Assembly (NCBI GenBank): GCA_028577615.1
Contig: JAJSDU010000026.1
Coordinates: forward strand, 1 to 40,657
Origin: Nitrosomonas sp.
GTDB lineage: Bacteria > Pseudomonadota > Gammaproteobacteria > Burkholderiales > Nitrosomonadaceae
Reading direction: 5' to 3'
Length of the DNA stretch: 40,657 nt
Both the position numbers and the translations under genes were made by a program. The notes under the pieces were generated by a model. It ran no database searches and was not told where the DNA came from. It saw nothing but the letters and a program-made list of their open reading frames with translations. This document shows, one piece after another, positions 1 to 7,512 of this stretch (its first letter is position 1; the number at the start of each line of letters is the position of its first letter).

Positions 1-24
1 AAACAATGAGTTGACTATAAAGAT

Positions 25-2139
25 ATGCCCAGACCACAGATTCAAAGAACACCACTGCTTTATGGTGATGACGTCGATGCCAAGCGCGAAGAGATACGCG
101 CTTATTTCCACGGTACGCTGGATTGTTACGAGCAGCTGTTTAAAACACTGCGCAACGATGCCGCGTATTACAAAAAACCGATTGCGTTGCGCCATCCGTT
201 GATTTTCTACTATGGCCATACCGCGACTTTCTTTGTTAACAAATTGATACTGGCCGGTTTGATTACTGAGCGCATCAACCCCCGGTTTGAATCCATGTTT
301 GCGGTCGGCGTGGACGAAATGAGCTGGGATGATCTGGATAATAAGCATTATGACTGGCCCACTGCTGCGGAAGTCACCGAATATCGCAGGAAAATGCGCG
401 ATATGGTGGACAAATTGATCAGTGATTTACCGCTGGTGTTGCCAATTACCTGGGAGAGTCCTTTCTGGCCGGTTCTCATGGGTATAGAGCATGAACAGAT
501 TCATCTGGAGACTTCGTCTGTGCTGATCCGCCAGCATGCCTTGGAATATGTTCAGCCGCATGAGGACTGGATGCCCTGCGAAAAAACAGGCGCTGCACCG
601 GAAAATGAGCTGATCAATGTGCCTGCTGGCGCGGTAGCGATTGGCAAAAACAGGACGACGCATCAGCATTACGGCTGGGACAATGAATACGGCGCGCATA
701 GCGCCGATGTTGCTGCTTTTCAGGCCAGCAAATATCTTGTGAGTAATCAGGAATACCTGTCCTTTATCAATGACAGCGGTTATCAGACTGATGATTACTG
801 GGAAGAGGAAGGCCTTGCATGGCGTAACTTCAGCAAGGCTGAACAGCCCACTTTCTGGGTCATAAAGGGCAATGACTGGTTTATGCGTACCATGACGGAC
901 GAAATTCCCATGCCATGGGACTGGCCGGTTGACGTTAATTATCATGAGGCCAAGGCTTTTTGCAACTGGAAGGCAGCAACAACCGGTCAGCCTGTCAGAT
1001 TGCCCACTGAGGACGAATGGTACCGCCTGTACGATCTGACGGGATTGTCTGAAGTACCGCATGACAAACCGGCGACAGGCAATCTGCATCTTGATTATTA
1101 CGCATCCAGTTGTCCGGTTAATGCATTTCCACAAGGGGATTTCTATGATGTCGTCGGTAATGTCTGGCAGTGGACGGAAACACCGACTTATCCTTTTGAA
1201 GGTTTTGACGTGCACCCCTTGTACGATGATTTCACCACACCGACTTTTGACAATCAGCATAATCTGATCAAGGGTGGTTCTTGGATTTCCTGCGGTAACG
1301 AAACGCTGCGCAGTTCGCGCTATGCTTTCCGCAGGCATTTTTTTCAGCACGCGGGATTCCGTTATGTCATTTCGGATGCGCCCGCCGCGGTGCAGACTTC
1401 AAACTATGAAACCGACAAGCTGTTATCGGAATATGCCGAATTTCATTATGGCGATACTTATTTTGATGTGCCCAATTTCCCCAAGGCGCTTGCTGAAATC
1501 GCGATCAAAGCCATGGGTGACCGGCCGGCCGTAAAAGCGCTGGATCTGGGGTGTGCATCGGGGCGAGCCACGTTTGAGCTTGCGCGTCATTTCGATCATG
1601 TTACCGGTATCGACTTTTCCGCGCGCTTTATCGGCCAGGGCGTACAGTTGGCGCAACAGGGCATACTGCGCTATACGCTGGTTGACGAAGGTGATCTGGT
1701 GTTTTACAGAGAGCGCACCCTGAATGGTCTGGGTCTGGAAGACGTCAAGAACAAGGTCGGGTTTTTTCAGGGCGATGCCTGCAACTTGAAGTCGCTGTTT
1801 TCGGGTTATGATCTGATTCTGGCGGCCAACCTGATTGATCGTCTCTATGAACCGGCTAAACTCCTCAATTCGATTCATACGCGCATCAATCCTGGCGGAT
1901 TATTGATGATCGCTTCGCCTTATACCTGGCTGACCGAGCACACCCGACGGGAATTCTGGATTGGCGGGTTCAAACGCGATGGTGAAAACTTCACCACACT
2001 GGACGGTCTGAAAGAAATACTTGGCAAGCATTTCAGACTGATCCAGGGCCCGCAGTCAGTGCCGTTCGTCATTCGTGAAACAAGCCGCAAACACCAGCAT
2101 ACGTTATCTGAAGTGACACTTTGGGAGAAGGTTTCTTGA
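25..2139 (+). CDS. ovoA: OvoA: 5-histidylcysteine sulfoxide synthase fused to 4-mercaptohistidine N-methyltransferase
   Basis: A 704-residue cytoplasmic protein with the three-part OvoA architecture. An N-terminal DinB-like domain (about 20-180) carries a lone His65 and the iron motif HxxxHxE (His156, His160, Glu162). A formylglycine-generating-enzyme-like domain follows (about 195-450, with GNVWQWTETP and KGGSW motifs). A C-terminal SAM methyltransferase domain (about 465-700) has motif I DLGCASGRA near 507-515. In the family the Fe(II) enzyme joins cysteine and histidine through O2 to give 5-histidylcysteine sulfoxide, and the methyltransferase domain later N-methylates 5-thiohistidine to ovothiol A. 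A stop at 7-9 lies in frame just upstream, so ATG 25 is the earliest start; no clear ribosome binding site is visible. The last four bases overlap the next gene, an OvoB-type lyase, which supports ovothiol over ergothioneine (EgtB is shorter and lacks the fused methyltransferase). Confidence 0.9.
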   Translation: MPRPQIQRTPLLYGDDVDAKREEIRAYFHGTLDCYEQLFKTLRNDAAYYKKPIALRHPLIFYYGHTATFFVNKLILAGLITERINPRFESMFAVGVDEMSWDDLDNKHYDWPTAAEVTEYRRKMRDMVDKLISDLPLVLPITWESPFWPVLMGIEHEQIHLETSSVLIRQHALEYVQPHEDWMPCEKTGAAPENELINVPAGAVAIGKNRTTHQHYGWDNEYGAHSADVAAFQASKYLVSNQEYLSFINDSGYQTDDYWEEEGLAWRNFSKAEQPTFWVIKGNDWFMRTMTDEIPMPWDWPVDVNYHEAKAFCNWKAATTGQPVRLPTEDEWYRLYDLTGLSEVPHDKPATGNLHLDYYASSCPVNAFPQGDFYDVVGNVWQWTETPTYPFEGFDVHPLYDDFTTPTFDNQHNLIKGGSWISCGNETLRSSRYAFRRHFFQHAGFRYVISDAPAAVQTSNYETDKLLSEYAEFHYGDTYFDVPNFPKALAEIAIKAMGDRPAVKALDLGCASGRATFELARHFDHVTGIDFSARFIGQGVQLAQQGILRYTLVDEGDLVFYRERTLNGLGLEDVKNKVGFFQGDACNLKSLFSGYDLILAANLIDRLYEPAKLLNSIHTRINPGGLLMIASPYTWLTEHTRREFWIGGFKRDGENFTTLDGLKEILGKHFRLIQGPQSVPFVIRETSRKHQHTLSEVTLWEKVS

Positions 2140-3317
2140 CTGATGGATTCGATTCGGGTTACTTCGACCGGATAATCCAGCGCGCAGGAACAAACAGCAC
2201 CAAATACGATGGGCGGCAGGCCATGTTCGGTAAACCGGATGTGATACCGGCATGGGTGGCGGATATGGATTTTCCGGCACCGCCCGCGGTTACCGAGGCT
2301 TTGATTGAACGCGCCAGACACCCGGTATATGGTTACACACTGTATCCGGATAGTCTGTTTGAAGCCGTCATCGACTGGATGCAGCGACGGCATGACTGGA
2401 CAGTCGAGCGCGAGTGGATTGTCATGTGTCCGGGCGTGGTGCCCTCACTCAACGCCACGGTGATGGCGCTGACCAAGCCTGGAGAATCGACCATTATTCA
2501 GCCACCTGTTTACTTTCCGTTTTTTTCGGCGGTGACCCAGATGGACCGGGCATTGGTACAGAATCCGCTGAAGCTGGAGCATGGCCGTTATGTCATGGAC
2601 TTCGACCATCTTGAGCAGTGCATCTGTGATGCAAAAGCTCGCCTGCTGTTGTTCTGCTCGCCGCATAATCCGGTCGGTCGCGTCTGGTCTCCCGCTGAGT
2701 TGGTGCAGTTGTTGCAGATTGCCGGGCAGCATGATCTCGTCATATTTTCCGATGAAATTCACGCCGATCTGATTTATCCGGGCAATCAGCACACCGTGCT
2801 GGCGACACTCGAGGGCAGTGCGGATCGGGTCATCACGGCAATGGCGCCGAGTAAAACCTTCAATATTCCGGGTTTGAATCTTTCCGCACTGATTATTCCC
2901 GACAAGACATTACGCAAAAAAATTACCGATGTCTTCGATACCTGGCATGTGAGCGTTTCAAACCCGTTCAGCATCACCGCGTTCGAAACCGCATACCGCG
3001 AAGGCGAGGTCTGGCTGGAGTCGTTGCGCGTGTATCTGCGCGATACCCGGGACTGTGTGGCAACTTTTTTGACCGAGCATCTGCCACAAATCAAATTGAT
3101 TCCTTCGGAAGGTACCTATCTGCTCTGGCTTGATTGCAGGGCATTGAGCATGAATGACGCTGATCTGAAGCATTTTTTTATTCATCAAGCGAAAGTTGGC
3201 ATGAGTCCGGGTGTCTTGTTTGGCAGTGAGGGCAGCGGTTTTATGCGCTTGAATATTGGCGCGCCACGGGAAATTATCATGCAGGTGCTCAGAAATATTC
3301 AAAGCGCTCTGTCTTGA
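2136..3317 (+). CDS. ovoB: OvoB-type PLP-dependent C-S (sulfoxide) lyase, MalY/PatB family
   Basis: A 393-residue fold-type I PLP enzyme of the MalY/PatB cystathionine beta-lyase-like group. From the TTG at 2136, the PLP-binding lysine is Lys240 in an SKT motif, the pyridine-ring aspartate lies in SDEIHADL (205-212), and NPVGR (178-182) is the usual aminotransferase-fold asparagine motif. A good Shine-Dalgarno sequence (GGAGAAGG, 2124-2131) sits just before TTG 2136, so I prefer this start to the TTG at 2121. The start overlaps the ovoA stop (TTGA), which indicates translational coupling. In ovothiol synthesis this lyase cleaves the histidylcysteine sulfoxide to 5-thiohistidine. The family assignment is firm; the ovothiol role is inferred from the coupling, and a generic cystathionine beta-lyase is the alternative. 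Confidence 0.85.
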   Translation: MTDGFDSGYFDRIIQRAGTNSTKYDGRQAMFGKPDVIPAWVADMDFPAPPAVTEALIERARHPVYGYTLYPDSLFEAVIDWMQRRHDWTVEREWIVMCPGVVPSLNATVMALTKPGESTIIQPPVYFPFFSAVTQMDRALVQNPLKLEHGRYVMDFDHLEQCICDAKARLLLFCSPHNPVGRVWSPAELVQLLQIAGQHDLVIFSDEIHADLIYPGNQHTVLATLEGSADRVITAMAPSKTFNIPGLNLSALIIPDKTLRKKITDVFDTWHVSVSNPFSITAFETAYREGEVWLESLRVYLRDTRDCVATFLTEHLPQIKLIPSEGTYLLWLDCRALSMNDADLKHFFIHQAKVGMSPGVLFGSEGSGFMRLNIGAPREIIMQVLRNIQSALS

Positions 3318-3353
3318 GGGTAATCGCGGACTGGTTTGGTCGGCGGGTCTTTA

Positions 3354-3533
3354 TCAAGCGGCGGTTGCTTGAATTGCTGCGGTTTCAAAGCGCTTGACTG
3401 CGTCTATGACTGCGTCGGCAGTCGATCTGAAAAGACCATAATAAAAATAGGTTTCGCCGGTACGTGTGGTGAGCTTTATTCTGCATTTAATGAGCCGGGT
3501 GTTTTGCGCGCTAACGGCATAACGGGTTTTCAT
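3354..3533 (-). CDS. Small protein of unknown function (59 aa)
   Basis: A complete minus-strand frame of 60 codons, starting with ATG at 3533 and ending in TGA. It is preceded by a good ribosome binding site (AAGGAAAG, eight bases or so upstream). The product begins MKTRYAVSAQNTRLIKCRIK and contains a TGETYFYYGLFRSTADAVID stretch. It is basic at the N-terminus and has a predicted amphipathic C-terminal helix, with no signal peptide or membrane segment. Codon use looks like real coding sequence, and the frame is cleaner than the overlapping plus-strand one. I recall similar short proteins in other betaproteobacteria but cannot name a family. It lies convergent to ovoB, 36 bp from its stop. Confidence 0.65.
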   Translation of the reverse strand: MKTRYAVSAQNTRLIKCRIKLTTRTGETYFYYGLFRSTADAVIDAVKRFETAAIQATAA

Positions 3534-3548
3534 GACAGCTTTCCTTGA

Positions 3549-4062
3549 ACTGTTGCAATATCCGCGTCATTCTATAAAAGCGTGCGACAAATGAAAGACA
3601 CTACAAGAAGGGTAAAGCGGCCTTAATTTGTTTTTTTTGCGCTTGTTCTCCAGGGTTTAGGCCTGCTTTCCGGGTATTTTGCAGGCATGCTTTTTTAGAC
3701 GGGTCATTTTCGTTCATGTTATAGTGAGGGTCTTTGACAATCTGTTAATTAATAAAACTTTGTTTATTAATATTTTTTACTGTATAGATTGCAGGAAACA
3801 CTGTTGCGCCGGTTTTTCGAATTTCTTTTGTATTGAGAGATTGCGTTACTGGGTTGGTGACGCAGTGACATGGGACATACAGCCAAAATTAACGATTGAT
3901 TAATCGTTGCTGATGAGTTTGTATCTGGATGCAGGTCGGTGGGGTTTTTCTGTATCGCAATTCTAATTGAATAGATTTTTCTGTTTCTGTCAGGCACAGC
4001 AATAAGACGTTCTTTTATCACGCCTGACGCCGGCGGCAGTTTCTTCACTCGGCAATTTTTAG
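3549..4062. other. AT-rich gene-poor interval
   Basis: No convincing gene is visible on either strand; the short open frames here have poor codon use and no ribosome binding sites. One AT-only dyad (ATTAATAAA at 3748-3756 with TTTATTAAT at 3763-3771) is followed by a run of T and could be a weak terminator. The N-terminal half expected for the KamA-like fragment at 4063 is not detectable here in any frame. Confidence 0.5.
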
Positions 4063-4773
4063 TTGGTAAAGCGCGAACTCAACCATATTCAGACGATACG
4101 TATTGGAACCAACTCGTTGAGTTTCTGGCCGCAGCGTTATGTCAGCGACGATGATGCGTATAGTCTGCTCGAGTTGCTGGAGAAAATAACCAAAGCAGGC
4201 AAGCATGTCGCGATCATGGCGCATTACAATCACTGTCGTGAAATGACCACGCCGTTAGCCCGGGAGGCGATGCAGCGTTTGCGTGCAACAGGCGTGGTGA
4301 TCCGCACGCAGTCTCCCTTGTTGAATCATATCAACAATGATCCAGATGTCTGGGTCCGCATGTGGCGGGAGCAGGTGCGCCTGGGGCTGGTGCCTTATTA
4401 TATGTTTGTGGAACGCGATACCGGAGCCCGACGCTATTTCGAAGTTTCACTGGTGCGAGCCTGGGAAGTTTATCGGCGGGCGATACAGCGTGTGTCCGGG
4501 CTGACGAGAACCGTACGCGGGCCGTCAATGAGCACCGGGCCGGGTAAGGTCGAAATTCAAGGCGTATCAGAGATACAGGGCGAAAAGGTTTTTGTTTTAC
4601 GATCCATTCAGGCGCGTAACCCTGATTGGACGCAGTGGCCTTTTTATGCGCAATTCGATCCTGATGCGACCTGGCCCGAACATTTGAAACCGGCTTTTGG
4701 AGAAAAGCAGTTCTTTTTACAGGATGAGTACGAAGCCATGTGCAGGAACAAATCAGCAGCAAAAACGCATTAA
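4063..4773 (+). pseudogene. C-terminal remnant of a KamA-family (lysine 2,3-aminomutase-like) radical SAM protein
   Basis: The 236 codons match only the C-terminal half of KamA-family aminomutases. The stretch TIRIGTNSLSFWPQRYV (11-27) is the family's mid-barrel segment. VRGPSMSTGPGK (151-162) holds the putative PLP lysine Lys162, and the ending RNPDWTQWPF... with an AFGEKQFF tail is typical. The N-terminal radical SAM domain with its CxxxCxxC iron-sulfur site (roughly 200 residues) is missing. An in-frame TAG immediately precedes the first possible start (TTG 4063), there is no ribosome binding site, and upstream DNA shows no relic in another frame. Without the cluster domain it cannot act as a radical SAM enzyme, so I call it a truncated gene; expression as a stand-alone PLP domain is unlikely but not excluded. 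Frame and codon use remain intact, suggesting fairly recent truncation. Confidence 0.75.
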
Positions 4774-4802
4774 TATTCTAACTGCATTTTTGCCTGAACC
4801 AG

Positions 4803-4860
4803 ATAGCTGAAAATGGAAATAGCGGTAAATGTCACATTTTTGTCATGTGAATTCAGCTAT
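4803..4860. repeat. Nested inverted repeat with a Pho-box-like direct repeat inside
   Basis: A perfect 9-bp inverted repeat (ATAGCTGAA at 4803-4811, TTCAGCTAT at 4852-4860) encloses a second dyad (TCACAT ... ATGTGA). Within it, TGTCAC at 4830 and TGTCAT at 4841 are spaced by exactly 11 bp, as in Pho boxes. It lies between the KamA remnant and the metallopeptidase gene, some 250 bp from the latter's start. It could be a folded terminator-like element or a regulatory site; the sequence alone does not decide. The rest of 4774-5111 shows no gene. Confidence 0.4.
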
Positions 4861-5111
4861 GCTACCGACAGCCTGTTGTTGCCTGTAAACAGATCAATGA
4901 TAATTCCGTTGAGTTTCAATCGGAATAGACTTGCTGGCATGCAATGCTTTTAAACAACTATTTCATCGCGCTGTCTAATTTTTTAACGCAACTGTCAATC
5001 GGCAGCAGATTGATCTGCTAATTTGCTAAACAGCTGTTTATTGTAACCGCGAATCATTTATAATTATTTGCCTGACAAGGCTTTCTATACTATAAGTGAC
5101 TGATCATATTA

Positions 5112-5795
5112 ATGTTTTACTTGTTATTGATTGTTCTTGTGGCGGCGTTGATTTACGGGCCTTCCTATTGGGTCAGATATACGCTTGAAAAATACAGTCA
5201 TCCCGATGATCGCTATCCGGGCACTGGCGCGGAGCTTGCGCGTATTCTGCTTGACTGGGCCAGGCTTCAGTCTGTTAAAGTTGAAGTGACCGAACAGGGT
5301 GACCACTATGATCCGATTGAAAAAGCAGTAAGACTGACGCCGGATAAATACAATGGCAAATCACTGACTGCAATTACTGTGGCTGCGCATGAAGTCGGCC
5401 ATGCCATTCAGGATCGTGATGGTTATGCGCCGCTGAGATTGCGCACCCGTCTGGTGCAGATTGCTGCGCCTGCGGAGAAGCTTGGCGCCGCGATACTCAT
5501 GCTGGCTCCGGTGGTGATGGCCGCAACGCGTGCGCCTGTCGCAGGCGCTTTGTTTTTTGCTGGCGGGCTGCTGACGCTGGGTACGGCAACACTGGTGCAC
5601 TTGGTGACTTTGCCGATGGAAATGCATGCCAGCTTCTCGCGCGCTTTGCCTATGCTGGAGAAAGGCGGATATTTGCATAAAGGCGACGAGCGGCATGCCC
5701 GCCGCATATTGCGCGCTGCCGCTTTGACCTATGTCTCTGCATCGCTGATGACACTGTTGAATATTGGTCGCTGGTGGGCGATACTTCGGCGCTGA
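5112..5795 (+). CDS. Membrane-bound neutral zinc metallopeptidase (YugP-like)
   Basis: A 227-residue integral membrane protein. An N-terminal membrane helix (about 2-20) is followed by a short soluble segment and the zinc-peptidase motif HEVGH at 93-97. Two or more hydrophobic helices follow (about 115-165 and 200-220), with Glu170 in LPMEMHASF as the probable third zinc ligand. Length and order match the YugP/DUF2248-like family of neutral zinc metallopeptidases, whose substrates are not established. ATG 5112 starts just inside the first helix; only a weak ribosome binding site is visible. It ends 73 bp before gspG and runs in the same direction, so cotranscription with the secretion cluster is possible but not shown. 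Confidence 0.8.
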   Translation: MFYLLLIVLVAALIYGPSYWVRYTLEKYSHPDDRYPGTGAELARILLDWARLQSVKVEVTEQGDHYDPIEKAVRLTPDKYNGKSLTAITVAAHEVGHAIQDRDGYAPLRLRTRLVQIAAPAEKLGAAILMLAPVVMAATRAPVAGALFFAGGLLTLGTATLVHLVTLPMEMHASFSRALPMLEKGGYLHKGDERHARRILRAAALTYVSASLMTLLNIGRWWAILRR

Positions 5796-5868
5796 GGCGC
5801 GGGAGTATGAGGCAGTTAACACACCGGAACCGGTTTTTTACTAACGCTACGCTTTGAGGAATTTGGAA

Positions 5869-6306
5869 ATGAGGCATCTGTATGATCGACAACGACTGCT
5901 GAGATCCGGGCGCGGCTTTACGCTGCTTGAATTACTCGTTGTCATGGTTATTATCGGCTTGCTGGCAGCTTATGTCGGCCCTAAATATTTTTCCCAGGTG
6001 GGTAAATCGGAGATCAAGATGGCGCAGGCGCAGATTGACGCGCTTGAAAAAGCGTTGCATCAATACCGCCTGGATGTTGGCAGTTATCCCTCGACCGAGA
6101 ATGGTCTGGCGGCCTTGATTACGCAGCCCAACAACGAACCCCGCTGGCAAGGTCCTTATTTGTCCAAAGCGCCGCCTCAGGATCCCTGGGGGCGTCCGTA
6201 TGTCTATAAATATCCTGGCGACAATGCCGAATTTGATCTGTTCTCAATGGGTAAGGACGGGCAGATAGGCGGTGAAGGAGAAGCCGCTGATATAACAAAC
6301 TGGTAA
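5869..6306 (+). CDS. gspG: Type II secretion major pseudopilin GspG
   Basis: A 145-residue pseudopilin. After a basic leader (residues 1-16) comes the prepilin cleavage site G^FTLLE with Glu at mature position 5 and a hydrophobic helix. A GspG-type globular domain follows, including SYPSTENGLAALI and DPWGRPYVYKYPG and ending in the family's calcium-site region (FDLFSMGKDGQIGGEGEAADI). I chose ATG 5869 because GAGGA at 5856-5860 is correctly spaced; a TTG at 5854 overlaps that site. In the family it polymerises into the periplasmic pseudopilus after cleavage by a prepilin peptidase, which is not encoded in this window. It is the first of a co-directional cluster, 16 bp before gspF. Confidence 0.93.
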   Translation: MRHLYDRQRLLRSGRGFTLLELLVVMVIIGLLAAYVGPKYFSQVGKSEIKMAQAQIDALEKALHQYRLDVGSYPSTENGLAALITQPNNEPRWQGPYLSKAPPQDPWGRPYVYKYPGDNAEFDLFSMGKDGQIGGEGEAADITNW

Positions 6307-6322
6307 ACAGAATTTACGATTC

Positions 6323-7507
6323 ATGCGCTATGAAGTAAAAGCTGTGATTTCCGGGCAAGGCACTGTTCACCTTGAACTGGAAGCAAACAGCGAAGAGGAC
6401 GCCCGCCGTCAGGTCCTGGCGCGCGGCGGCATGGTGTTGAGCGTCAAACGCAGACTGACCGGTCTGTCGTTCAAGTCCCGGGCGCGGTTTCCACTGGTGC
6501 ATTTCAGCCAGGAACTGCTGTCCCTGCTAACAGCGGGACTGAGTCTTGTTGAATGCCTTGAAACACTGGTCGACAAGGAACAGGATGCGGACAATCGAAA
6601 AATTATTCATGATTTGCTGGCGCGTCTTTATGAGGGTGTGACTTTTTCTCAGGCGCTGGATGCGTATCCCCAGGCATTTCCAATGCTCTATATTGCAACA
6701 GTGCGTGCCAGTGAACGAACGGGGGATCTGGCTGAAGCATTGACGCGTTTTGTAACGTACCAGTCACAGATGGATTTTGTCCGCAAGAAACTGGTTGGCG
6801 CTTCAATTTATCCGGTTCTGCTGCTGGTGGTCGGCTTACTGGTGTCACTGTTCCTGCTGGTTTTTGTCGTACCCAGATTCAGCGCTATTTATGACGACAT
6901 GAGCGCTGATCTGCCCTGGTTATCGGTTTTACTTATCGAATGGGGGCACTTCGTCCAGGAACGCGGCTGGGAGGTGGCGATCTTCGCACTGGCATCGGTT
7001 GCGGTAATGGGTTATGCAGTCTCCCGGCAGTCTTTTCGCGCTTATCTCATGCAATTGCTGTGGCGTATTCCGGCAATCGGGGAACGTATGCGTGTTTATC
7101 AGCTGGCGCGTTTTTACAAAACACTGGGCATGCTGTTGCGTGGCGGTATTCCGATTACGCAGGCGCTGGAAATGGTGAGTGGCTTGCTGCAAGCGCATTT
7201 TCGTCCACGAATCGAGGCTGCGGCAAGACGTATACGTGAAGGCCAGACAATTTCCAGCGCAATGGAGTCCGAAGGGTTGACCACCGCTGTCGGCAATCGC
7301 ATGCTGCGGGTTGGAGAGCGCACCGGATTAATGGGCGACATGATGGAACGCATCGGCAATTTTCATGACGAGGAAATCGCGCGATGGGTCGAGTGGACCA
7401 CTAAACTGATAGAGCCGATCCTGATGGCGGTGATAGGCACAGTCATCGGTGGTATCATCATTCTGATGTATATGCCTATTTTTGAACTTGCCGGCAGCAT
7501 TAACTGA
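6323..7507 (+). CDS. gspF: Type II secretion inner-membrane platform protein GspF
   Basis: A 394-residue polytopic protein with the duplicated GspF/PilC domain. The cytoplasmic N-terminus is MRYEVKAVIS..., the first four-helix domain contains FSQELLSLLTAGLSLVECLE, and a hydrophobic helix pair lies around 155-185 (PVLLLVVGLLVSLFLLVFVV). The second domain contains FYKTLGMLLRGGIPITQALE, and the C-terminal membrane helix is AVIGTVIGGIIILMYMPIF. Length matches the family (about 400). In the family it forms the platform that couples the GspE ATPase to pseudopilus growth. ATG 6323 follows gspG by 16 bp; gspE begins 5 bp after its stop, so it is part of one operon. Confidence 0.93.
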   Translation: MRYEVKAVISGQGTVHLELEANSEEDARRQVLARGGMVLSVKRRLTGLSFKSRARFPLVHFSQELLSLLTAGLSLVECLETLVDKEQDADNRKIIHDLLARLYEGVTFSQALDAYPQAFPMLYIATVRASERTGDLAEALTRFVTYQSQMDFVRKKLVGASIYPVLLLVVGLLVSLFLLVFVVPRFSAIYDDMSADLPWLSVLLIEWGHFVQERGWEVAIFALASVAVMGYAVSRQSFRAYLMQLLWRIPAIGERMRVYQLARFYKTLGMLLRGGIPITQALEMVSGLLQAHFRPRIEAAARRIREGQTISSAMESEGLTTAVGNRMLRVGERTGLMGDMMERIGNFHDEEIARWVEWTTKLIEPILMAVIGTVIGGIIILMYMPIFELAGSIN

Positions 7508-7512
7508 TTAAC

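Noticed and set aside
3336-3548. 70-codon plus-strand frame opposite the 59-residue gene
   Set aside because: Cys/Gly-rich content without a ribosome binding site; the minus-strand frame has better codon use and a good start.
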